Counted from the first letter of the stretch, positions 41,681 through 52,147 are shown. The stretch is DNA of 64,000 nt from Fibrobacter sp. (GCA_012519985.1 JAAYPC010000079.1:1-64000); one strand, 5' to 3'. The notes: generated by a model from the sequence alone, not told the origin. Translations and numbers: made by a program.

Positions 41681-43906
41681 ATGTCTATAAAACCATTTAA
41701 AGTATGGCCTGGAAAGGCATATCCTCTGGGAGCTACCTGGGATGGGGCAGGAGTAAATTTCGCATTGTTTTCTGAGAACGCCACTGGGGTAACTCTGTGT
41801 TTGTTTGATGATACCAATGATGAAAAGGAGATCGCATCAATTGATATTAAAGAGCAAACCGATCAGGTCTGGAGTGTATATCTGCCTCAGGCAAGACCAG
41901 GAATTCGATATGGCTATCGGGTAAAAGGACCTTATGAACCTTCACAGGGACACAGGTTTAATCCTGCAAAACTGCTTTTAGATCCTTATGCAAAGGCCAT
42001 TGATGGAACCATAAAATGGAATGATGCTCTTTTTGGTTATGTGATTGGTGGGAAAGAGACTGATCTGACAAAAGATGAACGGGACAGTGCTCCGTTTCTT
42101 CCAAAATCGGTAGTGGTAGATCCTGCTTTCAGTTGGGGTGATGACAGCAGGCCTCAGATTCCATGGCACAAAACGGTAATTTACGAACTGCATGTAAAGG
42201 GGTTCACTGCACTGCATCCCGATGTCCCCAAAGAGTTGAGAGCTACTTATGCCGGATTAACAAGTCCATCTGTGATTGAATATTTCCATTCGCTGGGAAT
42301 TACTGCTGTTGAGTTAATGCCGGTGCACCAGTTTATTGATGATCGCACATTGATAGAGAAAAATCTCAGAAATTATTGGGGGTATAATTCAATAGGGTTT
42401 TTTGCTCCGGATGCCAGGTATTCATGCTCCGGCTCTTTAGGACAACAGGTAAATGAGTTTAAAACAATGGTAAAGACACTGCACAGGGAGGGTATAGAGG
42501 TAATTTTGGATGTAGTGTACAATCACACTGCAGAAGGAAATCATCTGGGGCCAACACTTTGTTTCAGGGGAATCGACAATTCCAGCTATTATAATCTGAG
42601 TCCCGAAAAAAGATATTATATGGATTACACTGGTTGCGGCAATACTCTGAATGTGACCCATCAGTATGTGTTGCAATTAATAATGGACAGTCTGAGATAT
42701 TGGGTTACTGAAATGCATGTTGATGGATTCCGGTTCGATCTTGCCGCAACCCTGGCGCGGGAGCTTCATGATGTAAACAGGTTGGGAACTTTCTTTGCGG
42801 TAATTCATCAGGACCCTGTTTTGTCACAGGTAAAACTCATTGCTGAACCATGGGACCTGGGGCCGGGAGGTTATCTGGTAGGTAATTTCCCGATACTCTG
42901 GGCTGAATGGAATGGTAAATTCAGGGATACGGTGAGAAGGTTCTGGAAGAGTGATCCAGGGCAGGCTGGTGATCTTGCATACCGGCTTACAGGCAGCTCT
43001 GATCTTTACGAAAGCGGAGGAAGGCGGCCTTATGCCAGCATAAATTTTGTGACCGCTCATGATGGGTTTACTTTAAACGATCTGGTAAGTTATAACCAGA
43101 AGCATAATGAAGCCAATAAGGAGGACAACCGGGATGGAACTAATGATAATCTGTCATGGAATTGCGGAGTAGAGGGACCTACCACCGATGAAAACATTTT
43201 GAATGTACGGGAAAGACAGAAAAGAAATTTCCTGGCTACGCTTCTTCTTTCTCAGGGTGTACCAATGATCACTGCCGGTGATGAGTTTGGCAGAACTCAG
43301 GGAGGAAATAACAATGCCTACTGTCAGGATAATGAGATCTCCTGGGTAAACTGGGACATGACTGAAAAAAACAATGAGCTGCTTCAGTTTACCCGGTTTT
43401 TGCTCAGATTCTTTCATGAGCATCCTATTCTTCAGAGAAGGAGATTTTTTAACGGCCGAGACACCAGGCAAACAGGAATTAAAGACCTGACCTGGTTCCA
43501 TCCTGATGGGCATGAGATGACTGAGGCAGACTGGAATAACTCCCAGATTCGTTTTTTGGGATTAAGACTGGCAGGTGATGCTATAGAGGAGATGGATGAG
43601 CATGGAGAACCGATTACCGATGATACCATTCTTATTCTGCTCAATGGCCACTATGAACCCATTAATTTTGTTTTGCCGGAGTGTCCTGCTTTTGAGCGCT
43701 GGAGACTCATTATGGATACCAGAGAATCTAAAATTCCTCAAGTCCCTATACATTTCGACCCAAAATCCATTTTTAAAATGGAAAGCCGTTCTGTTGCTTT
43801 ATTTGTCCTCCCTCACACAGTTGGCAAAACTGAACTGCAGATTAAAGTCATGGAAAGCACGCTACAGAAGATTCGAAAATTTCTTTTCCCTTCCAAAAAA
43901 AAATGA
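41681..43906 (+). CDS. glgX: Glycogen debranching enzyme GlgX (GH13_11-like)
   Basis: [104 protein letters not shown]. Confidence 0.95.
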   Translation: MSIKPFKVWPGKAYPLGATWDGAGVNFALFSENATGVTLCLFDDTNDEKEIASIDIKEQTDQVWSVYLPQARPGIRYGYRVKGPYEPSQGHRFNPAKLLLDPYAKAIDGTIKWNDALFGYVIGGKETDLTKDERDSAPFLPKSVVVDPAFSWGDDSRPQIPWHKTVIYELHVKGFTALHPDVPKELRATYAGLTSPSVIEYFHSLGITAVELMPVHQFIDDRTLIEKNLRNYWGYNSIGFFAPDARYSCSGSLGQQVNEFKTMVKTLHREGIEVILDVVYNHTAEGNHLGPTLCFRGIDNSSYYNLSPEKRYYMDYTGCGNTLNVTHQYVLQLIMDSLRYWVTEMHVDGFRFDLAATLARELHDVNRLGTFFAVIHQDPVLSQVKLIAEPWDLGPGGYLVGNFPILWAEWNGKFRDTVRRFWKSDPGQAGDLAYRLTGSSDLYESGGRRPYASINFVTAHDGFTLNDLVSYNQKHNEANKEDNRDGTNDNLSWNCGVEGPTTDENILNVRERQKRNFLATLLLSQGVPMITAGDEFGRTQGGNNNAYCQDNEISWVNWDMTEKNNELLQFTRFLLRFFHEHPILQRRRFFNGRDTRQTGIKDLTWFHPDGHEMTEADWNNSQIRFLGLRLAGDAIEEMDEHGEPITDDTILILLNGHYEPINFVLPECPAFERWRLIMDTRESKIPQVPIHFDPKSIFKMESRSVALFVLPHTVGKTELQIKVMESTLQKIRKFLFPSKKK

Positions 43907-43918
43907 AACGGGTTTCTG

Positions 43919-45652
43919 ATGAGAATCAGAAATGCGACTGTAGCCGAAATGTTTAATACTATGGCAGATCTGCTTGAAATAAAAGGGGAGAATCCTTTTA
44001 GAATCCGGGCTTATCGTACTGCAGCACACACTATTTATAGTCTTTCAAGTGATGTATCTGAGCTTCTGGAAAATGGAGAGGACCTCTCCAGACTTCCGGG
44101 AATAGGTAAAGACCTGGCTTCCAAAATCGAGCAGATAGTCATGACCGGACAATTGGAAGTTCTTGAAGAGCTTAAAAAGGAAGTGCCGTTTGAGCTTATT
44201 TCTCTCATGCGAATCGCGGGCCTGGGTGGAAAAAGAATAAAAGCGATCAATAGAAGACTGGGTGTACAAAGTGTAGAGCAGCTTGAAAGGGCTGCTCTGG
44301 AACACAAAATATGTAAACTTCCCGGGTTCGGAGAAAAAATTGAGAGAAGTATTCTGGATGGAATAAAGCAACTCAGGGAAGAAACCGGTACCAGAATGAA
44401 ACTTTATGATGCTGAGGAAATCGTAAACCGGATCCGGAAATTTCTTCAATCTGAAAATACAATCGACAAATTGATTGTAGCAGGTTCATTTCGCAGGAAA
44501 AGGGAAACCGTTCGTGATATAGACATCCTGATAACAACCGATGTGCCTCTCAGAGTAATCTCTCTGTTTCTTCAGTTCCCAGAAATAGACAAGGTTCTGG
44601 TAAGAGGGGAGACCAGATGCACCGTTCTCTTAAATTCAGGAATGCAGGTAGACATCCGGGTTGTGGCAAAAGAGAGTTATGGTGCCGCTCTTCATTACTT
44701 CACCGGTTCAAAGGCCCATAATATTGGGATTCGTAAGATGGGAGTCAGACTGGGGCTGAAGATAAATGAATATGGTATATGGAAAGAAGGATCACGGATT
44801 GCAGGTGAGAGGGAAGAAGATGTGTTTAGAGTGGTTGGACTTCCTTTTGTAGAGCCGGAGCTCAGAGAGGACAGAGGAGAGCTGGAAGCAGCTAAAAATG
44901 GCAAACTTCCTCATCTTGTCGAATTACATCAGATCCGCGGAGATCTTCACACCCACACTTCACGTACCGATGGTAAGGCTACAATTGAAGAGATGGTTGA
45001 TACTGCCAAAGCTTTAGGTTATGAATATATTGCTATTACTGATCATTCACAGCGTCTGGCTATGACTCACGGACTTAATGAAAATGATCTGGCCTTGCAG
45101 ATCGATATCATCGATAAAGCAAATGATAATTTAAAAGGATTCAGAATCCTTAAGGGAATAGAGGTAGATATTTTGGAGGATGGAACACTGGATCTTGCCG
45201 ATAGTATCCTCAAAAGATTGGATCTTACAGTTTGTTCTGTACATTCAAAACTGAATCTGAGCAGAAAACAGCAGACTGAGAGAGTATTAAGGGCTATGGA
45301 AAACCCTTATTTCACAATTCTGGCTCATCCTACTGGAAGGCTAATTAACAGAAGAGCTCCCGTTGAAATTGACATGGAAAGGGTTCTTAACAAAGCAAAA
45401 GAGCTTCACCGTGTTGTGGAAATAAACAGTTACCCGGACAGACTTGACATGAATGATGTGCATTGTCGTATGGCAAAAGAGCTGGGAGTGAAAGTATCAA
45501 TAAACACCGATGCTCATAGCACAAATGACCTGAATTTTATTCGTTTTGGTGTGGCACAGGCAAGAAGGGGATGGCTCGAGCCATCCGATGTCATTAACAC
45601 CAGGGGTTTAAATGATCTTCTCAATCTTCTCTGTTCTATTCGCGAAAACTGA
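43919..45652 (+). CDS. polX: DNA polymerase X family with C-terminal PHP domain
   Basis: HhH motifs, VAGSFRRKRETVRDIDILI polymerase site, PHP motif RGDLHTHTSRTDGKATIEEM...AITDHSQ. Confidence 0.95.
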   Translation: MRIRNATVAEMFNTMADLLEIKGENPFRIRAYRTAAHTIYSLSSDVSELLENGEDLSRLPGIGKDLASKIEQIVMTGQLEVLEELKKEVPFELISLMRIAGLGGKRIKAINRRLGVQSVEQLERAALEHKICKLPGFGEKIERSILDGIKQLREETGTRMKLYDAEEIVNRIRKFLQSENTIDKLIVAGSFRRKRETVRDIDILITTDVPLRVISLFLQFPEIDKVLVRGETRCTVLLNSGMQVDIRVVAKESYGAALHYFTGSKAHNIGIRKMGVRLGLKINEYGIWKEGSRIAGEREEDVFRVVGLPFVEPELREDRGELEAAKNGKLPHLVELHQIRGDLHTHTSRTDGKATIEEMVDTAKALGYEYIAITDHSQRLAMTHGLNENDLALQIDIIDKANDNLKGFRILKGIEVDILEDGTLDLADSILKRLDLTVCSVHSKLNLSRKQQTERVLRAMENPYFTILAHPTGRLINRRAPVEIDMERVLNKAKELHRVVEINSYPDRLDMNDVHCRMAKELGVKVSINTDAHSTNDLNFIRFGVAQARRGWLEPSDVINTRGLNDLLNLLCSIREN

Positions 45653-45712
45653 TTTTTAAAATAATCAGGTTAATGATTTTTTTGAGGAGCCTTTCGATGA
45701 GTACAAGACCCA

Positions 45713-46080
45713 GAAGCAACATGCTACCTCGGGCTTTGCACGATGTGCAGACTCTGAAGCAACATGTTACCTCGGGCTTTGCACGGTGTGCAGACTCTGA
45801 TGCAACATGTTACATCAACCTTTGTACGGTGTGCAGACTCTGAATCAACATGTTACCTCGGGCTTTGTACGGTGTGCAGACTCTGAATCAACATGTTACC
45901 TCGGGCTTTGCACGGTGTGCAGACCCTGATGCAACATGTTACCTCGGGCATTGCACGATGTGCAGACTCTGATGCAACATGTTACCTCGGGCATTGCACG
46001 ATGTGCAGACTCTGATGCAACATGTTACATCAACCTTTGTATGGTGTGCAGACTCTGAAGCAGCATGTTACATCAACCTG
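45713..46080. repeat. Tandem array of a 43-bp repeat, 8 full copies plus a 24-bp partial copy
   Basis: Units start at 45713, 45756, 45799, 45842, 45885, 45928, 45971, 46014 and (partial) 46057, exact 43-bp periodicity. Consensus GAWGCAACATGTTACCTCGGGCTTTGCACGGTGTGCAGACTCT with an ATCAACCTTTGTACGG variant. Confidence 0.97.
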
Positions 46081-46169
46081 GAAGCTGGATTACATGTATA
46101 AAGTTACGTGTTTTCAGGTTAAAACGCTTCCTGTTTTTTGAGAAGTAGACTGCTAAACATTTTAAAATT

Positions 46170-46201
46170 ACCATAGAGGTTGCAGTTAGCACCTCTATGG
46201 T
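46170..46201 (-). terminator. Perfect 11-bp stem inverted repeat, probable terminator of the 46241-47998 cluster
   Basis: ACCATAGAGGT-N10-ACCTCTATGGT; on the - strand it is followed by the T-rich stretch aattttaaaa. Confidence 0.6.
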
Positions 46202-46240
46202 GAGTTGTGCGCGCGCTCAGGTTTAGGTTCGCACTTGGTT

Positions 46241-47185
46241 TCAAGACTTTGCTTTATTATCCCCAGAACTGATTGGCTTTGATACCGGTTTTCTTTCGAT
46301 AGAATCGGGCTTAATTAAAGTTTCTTCTTCTTTTTGTAACTGCTGAGATGAAACATTTTCCTCTGGCAATTTTCTGGCCATATTAGAAATCTCGGAAACG
46401 CTTTTTTCCGCCTTCTGTTTTAATTCAGGAGTTTTCTCTTCTGCAATTCGGGTTTCCGTTTTTGTTTCCGGAATCAATAAACCTGCGACTATTCCGGCAC
46501 AAGCTGCAGCGAATCCCAGAATAAGCGGATTTTTACGAACCGAAGACTCTACTCTTTGATAGGAATGAACAGTTTTGGATTGAAGTTCTGAAGCTCTGTC
46601 TCTGAATTCATCACCTCTTTGGCGAGCCTGGCCAAAAAAGGCTTCAGCCTTTTCTTTTGCTTCTGTTGCCAGAGCACCAGTCTTTTCCTTTACAGATTCG
46701 GATGTTTCACCGGCCTTTTCTTTTAAAGTTTCCACTTTTGCACCGGTTCTCTCTTTTATTGCCTCTGTCTTCTGTTCTGTTTCATTTCTTAATTGTTGAA
46801 ACCGTTCGCCTGCTTTACCGTTATGGGATGGTTGATTCATTTCCCAGAGCATCCAACTGGCACCCGCAGCAACCATCATCACCGGTAAAGGATTTCTCTG
46901 AAATGAATCGGATATGCTGTTGGCTACTTTAGAGAGGCTGGTTTTTACTTTTTCCCTGTTTTCACTGTTTTGAAAATAATTATAAGCCTTTTTGTAAAGA
47001 GCACCAGGGTTGGCTTTTTCGTTGAGTGCATCCAGAATAAGATCCATGGAATGGCGGGTCTCTTCTATATCATGTTCAATTTCCTGAGAGCTTTTGGGTC
47101 TTCCGCTTTCATCCACAGGTGACCAATCATGGACAGTAGCAACGCGACCGTTATGTGCGACATTCACAGTTTCCTTCTTATCCAT
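46241..47185 (-). CDS. DUF3618-type membrane protein with LEA/apolipoprotein-like Lys/Glu-rich repeats
   Basis: ATG 47185 after an AGGAGG-type RBS. SSQEIEHDIEETRHSMDLILDALNEKANPG (DUF3618-like), EKTEAIKERTGAKVETLKEKAGETSESVKEKTGALATEAKEKAEAF, TM KNPLILGFAAACAGIVAGLLIP. Confidence 0.75.
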   Translation of the reverse strand: MDKKETVNVAHNGRVATVHDWSPVDESGRPKSSQEIEHDIEETRHSMDLILDALNEKANPGALYKKAYNYFQNSENREKVKTSLSKVANSISDSFQRNPLPVMMVAAGASWMLWEMNQPSHNGKAGERFQQLRNETEQKTEAIKERTGAKVETLKEKAGETSESVKEKTGALATEAKEKAEAFFGQARQRGDEFRDRASELQSKTVHSYQRVESSVRKNPLILGFAAACAGIVAGLLIPETKTETRIAEEKTPELKQKAEKSVSEISNMARKLPEENVSSQQLQKEEETLIKPDSIERKPVSKPISSGDNKAKS

Positions 47186-47598
47186 TTTTGATCCTCCTTG
47201 ATTGAATGAGCCGTTTTCTCTGGCAAAATTGATATTCGCTTTATCTTTTTCATCGATCCGGAAATCATCGACCAGCCGATCAGACTTACAATTATTCCTG
47301 TTATGAGAGGCATCAACCACAGAGATATTGCAGGTGACAATCCCAGTGTGGTAAGCACTACATAGCCAAGAAACGTAATACCTGCCAACAGAAAAAGAAA
47401 TCCAGCATAAAGAACAGCTCCTCCGGCAGAGATTGACGCGGCATTGCTGCCCAGGCTGGAGACTTTTTCGGAAGTCTCGGTCTTAGCCAGTTCTATTTGC
47501 TGGCGAACCATATTTATGGTCTCATCGCGAAGTTCTTTAACCAGATCGGTAATTGATTCCTGTTCAAAATAAACCGTTCTTTCATCTACCAGATTCAT
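47164..47598 (-). CDS. Holin-X/YqjE-type (DUF1469-like) membrane protein
   Basis: SITDLVKELRDETINMVRQQIELAKTETSEKVSSLGSNAASISAGGAVLYAGFLFLLAGITFLGYVVLTTLGLSPAISLWLMPLITGIIVSLIG. Confidence 0.75.
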   Translation of the reverse strand: MNLVDERTVYFEQESITDLVKELRDETINMVRQQIELAKTETSEKVSSLGSNAASISAGGAVLYAGFLFLLAGITFLGYVVLTTLGLSPAISLWLMPLITGIIVSLIGWSMISGSMKKIKRISILPEKTAHSIKEDQKWIRRKL

Positions 47599-47998
47599 AA
47601 TAGTCCTCCCTCGATGGTTGTGTATTGCTTGTTTCTGCAGTTTCCGCTTTTAAAAGACGGGAAACAGCCATTCCAGTCACAAACATTCCTCCAATAGTGA
47701 GATAAGGATTTTTCTGTGCAAAATTCTGCAGATCATGGAGGAGATCTTTTGATTCACGTTCTTTGATGTAGTTAGAAACGTTATCCAGTTTATCCGCCAG
47801 GTTATCTATGAATCCAGCAAAATAGTCATTATTTTCCTGTAGTTTATCTGCTGCGGCATGAAAAGCAGAACTTAGCCTGCTAAACTCGGTGGCAGTAGAA
47901 TTCATTCCGGAACTGGTGAGCTTTTCAGTTCTGTTTCGCAAGTCATCACGCAAATGGTAAAATTTTTGCTTGTTCTTATCATCAGGAGTAAAATCCAT
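47582..47998 (-). CDS. Small YqjD/ElaB-like membrane-anchored helical protein
   Basis: Helical N-terminal part and C-terminal NPYLTIGGMFVTGMAVSRLLKA anchor; first gene of the cluster. Confidence 0.6.
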   Translation of the reverse strand: MDFTPDDKNKQKFYHLRDDLRNRTEKLTSSGMNSTATEFSRLSSAFHAAADKLQENNDYFAGFIDNLADKLDNVSNYIKERESKDLLHDLQNFAQKNPYLTIGGMFVTGMAVSRLLKAETAETSNTQPSREDYYESGR

Positions 47999-48182
47999 AT
48001 TGTAACTCCTTTCGGTTAATGTCTATATAAAATTACGGAAACTGTAGTGATAGATTTGTAAAATGTTGACCGGGTGAATCTGTCATTTAATCGATTCTGT
48101 TGATGATATGGTCCGACCAGCTTTTAAGCCTTATACTATGAGGTCATATTCTAAATCGTTCTGAAAAGTTGTAATCAGCCAT

Positions 48183-48245
48183 AAGTAACATGTAACCCCC
48201 TGGCCAGTGCACTCAGTGCAGAGCCTGAAGTAATATGTAACCTGA
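48183..48245. repeat. Diverged relative of the 43-bp repeat (one 45-bp unit plus partial)
   Basis: aagtaacatgtaaccccctggccagtgcactcagtgcagagcctg followed by aagtaatatgtaacctgag; retains ACATGT and TGCACT-C-AGTGCA palindromes in the same order and spacing. Confidence 0.6.
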
Positions 48246-48546
48246 GTTTGAGAAAGTAGTGTATAGTTTTAGTTCATTAATACCTCAAGCCAGGAGTTGT
48301 TCCCAGGCTGTTGTCATAATGCTTAGTCTTCGCTTCTGACTGTCAAATGTATGAGATGCTGGTTGTAAGTTTCGGTGCCTTCGTTTCGCTGGTAACACTG
48401 TAATTGTGATGACAAGCATGGGCAAAAAAACTTCTGGCAGCATATAAAGTTGCAGGTAAGCGGTAATTGGAGATTATTATCAGATGATTTGCACGAGTCC
48501 CGGATCTGGTTGCAATAACTATTTATAACTCGAAAGAAGGCCCCTG

Positions 48547-48921
48547 ATGAATACTTTTTTGAGATTAATTTTATTATGTTGTCTACTGTTTTCATCTTGT
48601 GCTTTCTCGCAGGAGCCTTCACAAAAAGAGCAACAATTAGAAAAATTGAAGAGTGATATTTCGAAGCTCAATGCAGAGATGGACACTCTCAAATCTGAAG
48701 TCCGGCAACTTCGTAATTTAATTGTAATACCATCATCTTCATCCTCCAGCAATACTTTACCAGAAGATACTCCTTCAACATCAGATAAAAATAGTGAAAC
48801 AGGGTATTGGTGCACCAAGTCTAACAAAAGACATAATTCTTCCTGCAGATATTATAAAACTTCGAATGGCCATCCTTGTGGTCCGAAAGATGGAACGGAG
48901 TGTAAATTATGTGGTGGATAG
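48547..48921 (+). CDS. Secreted small protein: coiled coil plus C-terminal Cys-rich motif
   Basis: Signal/lipobox-like LLFSSCAFS, coiled coil, C-terminus YWCTKSNKRHNSSCRYYKTSNGHPCGPKDGTECKLCGG. Confidence 0.7.
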   Translation: MNTFLRLILLCCLLFSSCAFSQEPSQKEQQLEKLKSDISKLNAEMDTLKSEVRQLRNLIVIPSSSSSSNTLPEDTPSTSDKNSETGYWCTKSNKRHNSSCRYYKTSNGHPCGPKDGTECKLCGG

Positions 48922-49060
48922 ATTAAATCCTGATTTGAATATTTGTTTTACATGAAATATATGAACCTGGAATTGTGTATATATTCCACTCTTTCAGGAC
49001 TTTCGGTAAAAGAATAACCCAGGCCTGAAAGCCAGGGCTATTAGATGTCAAAGTTGGTTT

Positions 49061-51121
49061 TCAGCTCTGAGGAAGTTCGCAATCAGAACTGGCTTCTGCT
49101 TTAGCTGCGAATTTCTGTTTCATTTGCTTAAAAAAATCCTCTATGAATTCCATCTTTTCCTGATCCTGCTTTTCGCCGATTTTACCATCAAGAAACTCTT
49201 CAGGGATCTCTCTGAGAAAGGGGCAGGGGGTAACCGGTCGGATTTTCCTACGGTAAACCTTTGTGCCAGGATAAGTGAGGTAAAGCCGTTTTTGTGCCCT
49301 GGTCATTCCCACATAGAAGAGTCTTCTTTCTTCATCGATTTTACCCTCCTCCAGTGCCCGGGGTGAGGGCATGTAGGTGCTGTCAAGACCAGCCAGAAAA
49401 ACCACCGGGAATTCAAGCCCCTTTGACTTATGAAGAGTCATGATGACAACCCCTTTGCGGGGTTTATCTTCTGTATCCTCATCGGTTTCTGATGTGATTA
49501 AAGCAATTTCCTGAAGATAACCAGCAAGGGTAGGTTTCTTTCTTTTGAACTTGTTTTCGTAAATTTCTATGCCGTGTATCATTTCCTCGATGTTTTCCAG
49601 TCGGCGCTCATAGTCGTCGTCCTCTTTATAGGCACGTTTGAGATGTTCGAGGTATCCGGTTTCCTGGAGTATGTTTCGGATTGTCAAAGAAAGAGAGCTG
49701 TTGTTAAATTGTTCATTGAATTTCTGCCAGAAGGCAATAAAGCTGTCGATTTTATGGTGCTGCTCATTGTTGATTTTTTCCAGAGAACTATGTCTGTTCA
49801 TGGCATCCCAGAGACTCATTTTGCGAAGAGCGGCAAAATCATCCAGTTGCTCAAGAGTGGAGGGAGTTATACCTCTGTTTGGGACCTTGAGCACCCGCAT
49901 CATGCTGAGTTCATCATGAGCATTGGCAAAGAAACGAAGATAGGAGATGATATCCTTTATCTCTTTACGTTCATAGAAACTGGTTGCTCCGCTGACAGTA
50001 TATGGAATTGCTTTTTTTCGCAACTGTTCCTCATAACCTCGCATCATGGCATTTGTTCGTAAAAGTATGGCATGATCGGCATAGCCAAAGGAGGTATGTT
50101 CATTATGCTCAGCTATTTTTTCAGCAATCCAGGTGGCTTCATCCTCTTCATCATCTCCTTTGTAGTGCATGATCGGGTCACCATCACCGGAAACCGCAGT
50201 TATCTGTTTGTGCTTGCGAATACGGTTATGGGATACTACCGCATGTGCTCCTGCAAGGATCTGGTGTGTTGATCTATAGTTTTTATCGAGTATGACAGTT
50301 GTGCAGTTGCGGAATTCCGAGGAGAATGCGAGTATGTTTTCTATTTCTGCCCCACGCCAAGAGTAGATACCCTGGTCATCGTCGCCCACCACCATTATGT
50401 TGTTGAGTGGATGCGCCAGGAGTTTTGCCAGTTTCATCTGCACTGCGTTGGTGTCCTGGAATTCATCTATGGAAATGTAGCGGTAACGGTTCTGATATTT
50501 GGCGAGCACCTCAGGGTATTTTAGAAACAACTGAAGCGGCAGAAGAAGCAGATCGTCAAAATCGACGGTCTGTCTTTTCTGGAGAATGGCGCTGTAGGAG
50601 GAATAGACTCTGCTGAGTTTTCTTTGATCGGGATCTTCCTTTTTTAACTGTTCCGGATCGAGTGTGCTGTTTTTGGCCATACTGATTCGATATGCAAACT
50701 CCTGTGGGTCCTGGTCTTTTAAACCGCGTACTCCTGCGGCTCTCATAATGCTTTTGAGGGTGGAGATCTTCTCGTGTTCATCGATGATACTGAATGATTT
50801 GGTGAAACCAATTTTTTCACCGTCTTCCCGAAGAATTTTCACTCCCAGTGAATGAAAAGTGCATAAAGTCATGGCATCTGCAATTTTGGTGGATGTCAGT
50901 GTCGCTACGCGGTCTTTCATCTCCCGGGCGGCTTTGTTGGTGAAAGTAACAGCCAGGATTTGTTCTGGCTTACATCTTTTTTCATAAACCAGCCTTGCAA
51001 TACGGGTAGTCAGTACTCGTGTTTTTCCACTTCCTGCTCCAGCCAGTACCAATAGCGGGTTTTCATTATGTAATACTGCTTTTTTTTGACTTTCATTGAG
51101 TCCTTGGGTAAAATCTGGCAT
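49061..51121 (-). CDS. UvrD/PcrA/Rep-type ATP-dependent DNA helicase
   Basis: NESQKKAVLHNENPLLVLAGAGSGKTRVLTTRIARL, VTFTNKAAREMKDRV, VVGDDDQGIYSWRGAEIENIL, MTLHKSKGLEFPVVFLAG, RRLFYVGMTRAQ. Confidence 0.95.
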   Translation of the reverse strand: MPDFTQGLNESQKKAVLHNENPLLVLAGAGSGKTRVLTTRIARLVYEKRCKPEQILAVTFTNKAAREMKDRVATLTSTKIADAMTLCTFHSLGVKILREDGEKIGFTKSFSIIDEHEKISTLKSIMRAAGVRGLKDQDPQEFAYRISMAKNSTLDPEQLKKEDPDQRKLSRVYSSYSAILQKRQTVDFDDLLLLPLQLFLKYPEVLAKYQNRYRYISIDEFQDTNAVQMKLAKLLAHPLNNIMVVGDDDQGIYSWRGAEIENILAFSSEFRNCTTVILDKNYRSTHQILAGAHAVVSHNRIRKHKQITAVSGDGDPIMHYKGDDEEDEATWIAEKIAEHNEHTSFGYADHAILLRTNAMMRGYEEQLRKKAIPYTVSGATSFYERKEIKDIISYLRFFANAHDELSMMRVLKVPNRGITPSTLEQLDDFAALRKMSLWDAMNRHSSLEKINNEQHHKIDSFIAFWQKFNEQFNNSSLSLTIRNILQETGYLEHLKRAYKEDDDYERRLENIEEMIHGIEIYENKFKRKKPTLAGYLQEIALITSETDEDTEDKPRKGVVIMTLHKSKGLEFPVVFLAGLDSTYMPSPRALEEGKIDEERRLFYVGMTRAQKRLYLTYPGTKVYRRKIRPVTPCPFLREIPEEFLDGKIGEKQDQEKMEFIEDFFKQMKQKFAAKAEASSDCELPQS

Positions 51122-51535
51122 TACAACCTTTCCATTTACAAACAAATTAATACACAGGCCTTCAGAAAATAATACTGTGACCGATTTTGAAAAGTTGCGA
51201 ATTTTGAGCAAAAAAGAGAGAAAGGATAGCTGTCACGCTTTGGGAATGGACTCCTAATATCATAAAAATCAAAGGGATACGATACGATCAACAAATGAAA
51301 ATCTGGAAATGCTCAGAATTTTTCCAGCACCGCTAAACGTTCTTTATATGTACTGATTTTTAAGGTTTCGTTTTTTCAAAAAAGAATCTTTCAGTTGCCG
51401 GATTGCGCAGATTGTAAATTATACCGCTGTTGGATAGACTAAGGGATGTATTCTCACATTTGGCTTTCAGACTTGGACTCTACACTTAGAGAAAAAAAAC
51501 ACAAATATAACTGACATTTTCGAAGCTGGACTTAT

Positions 51536-52147
51536 ATGAATCTGATGCTATGGCTGGCTCCATTTTTTGTAGTATCCTTAGGATTCTTTCTTTCGCGAGT
51601 TAAAAGGTTGAGGCCACAGAGATACGTTTTTTATGCGGTAATTTTGTTCATAGCATTTTTAATTGATCTGAATTCATTGAAATTCAGCAATTACAGGCTG
51701 GATATTGCGCTATTTCTATTTGTAACGCTGGTTTTTTCTGAGCTTTTCTGGAGTATAAAACGTTCCAGGAATAAAATTTTTAACACAATATCACTGGTAA
51801 CAGGAATCTTGATTTTTAGTTATCTGTTCAGGCAGTGGTTTATTAGCGGACCGGTACATGTCTGCTCTTTATGGGAGTCGCAGGTTGTTTCGGAACATTC
51901 AAGAGGAGATATTAAGTATAGGGTAAGAGAGCCACTAAAAAATAGCGATCAGGCTAGAACATTTAAACTCTATAAGTGCCTCAAATATATTCCTATGGAA
52001 AAATTCATGGGAAAATTCACGATACCCCAGGGATATGACAGAGCTCAGTTTCGTTTTCGATGGTACAAAAAAAACGGTGCGGTAATGGTTGATATAATCG
52101 GCGATTCAGACACACTGTGGACTCTGCAGGGGGGAATCTTGGAGTAG
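51536..52147 (+). CDS. Hypothetical membrane protein
   Basis: 203-aa ORF with about 4 N-terminal TM segments and a soluble C-terminus. Confidence 0.6.
   Translation: MNLMLWLAPFFVVSLGFFLSRVKRLRPQRYVFYAVILFIAFLIDLNSLKFSNYRLDIALFLFVTLVFSELFWSIKRSRNKIFNTISLVTGILIFSYLFRQWFISGPVHVCSLWESQVVSEHSRGDIKYRVREPLKNSDQARTFKLYKCLKYIPMEKFMGKFTIPQGYDRAQFRFRWYKKNGAVMVDIIGDSDTLWTLQGGILE

Noticed and set aside
45713-46080. Possible CRISPR array
   Set aside because: Units abut directly; the whole 43-bp period is repeated with no variable spacers, and no cas genes are nearby.
46241-47998. Prophage suspected because of a 'holin' family name
   Set aside because: The holin-X/YqjE-type proteins are chromosomal envelope proteins; no lysin, capsid, tail, terminase or integrase genes are present.
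48323-48827. - strand ORFs of 99 and 102 aa
   Set aside because: Overlap the better-supported + strand secreted protein (48547-48921) and lack any domain.
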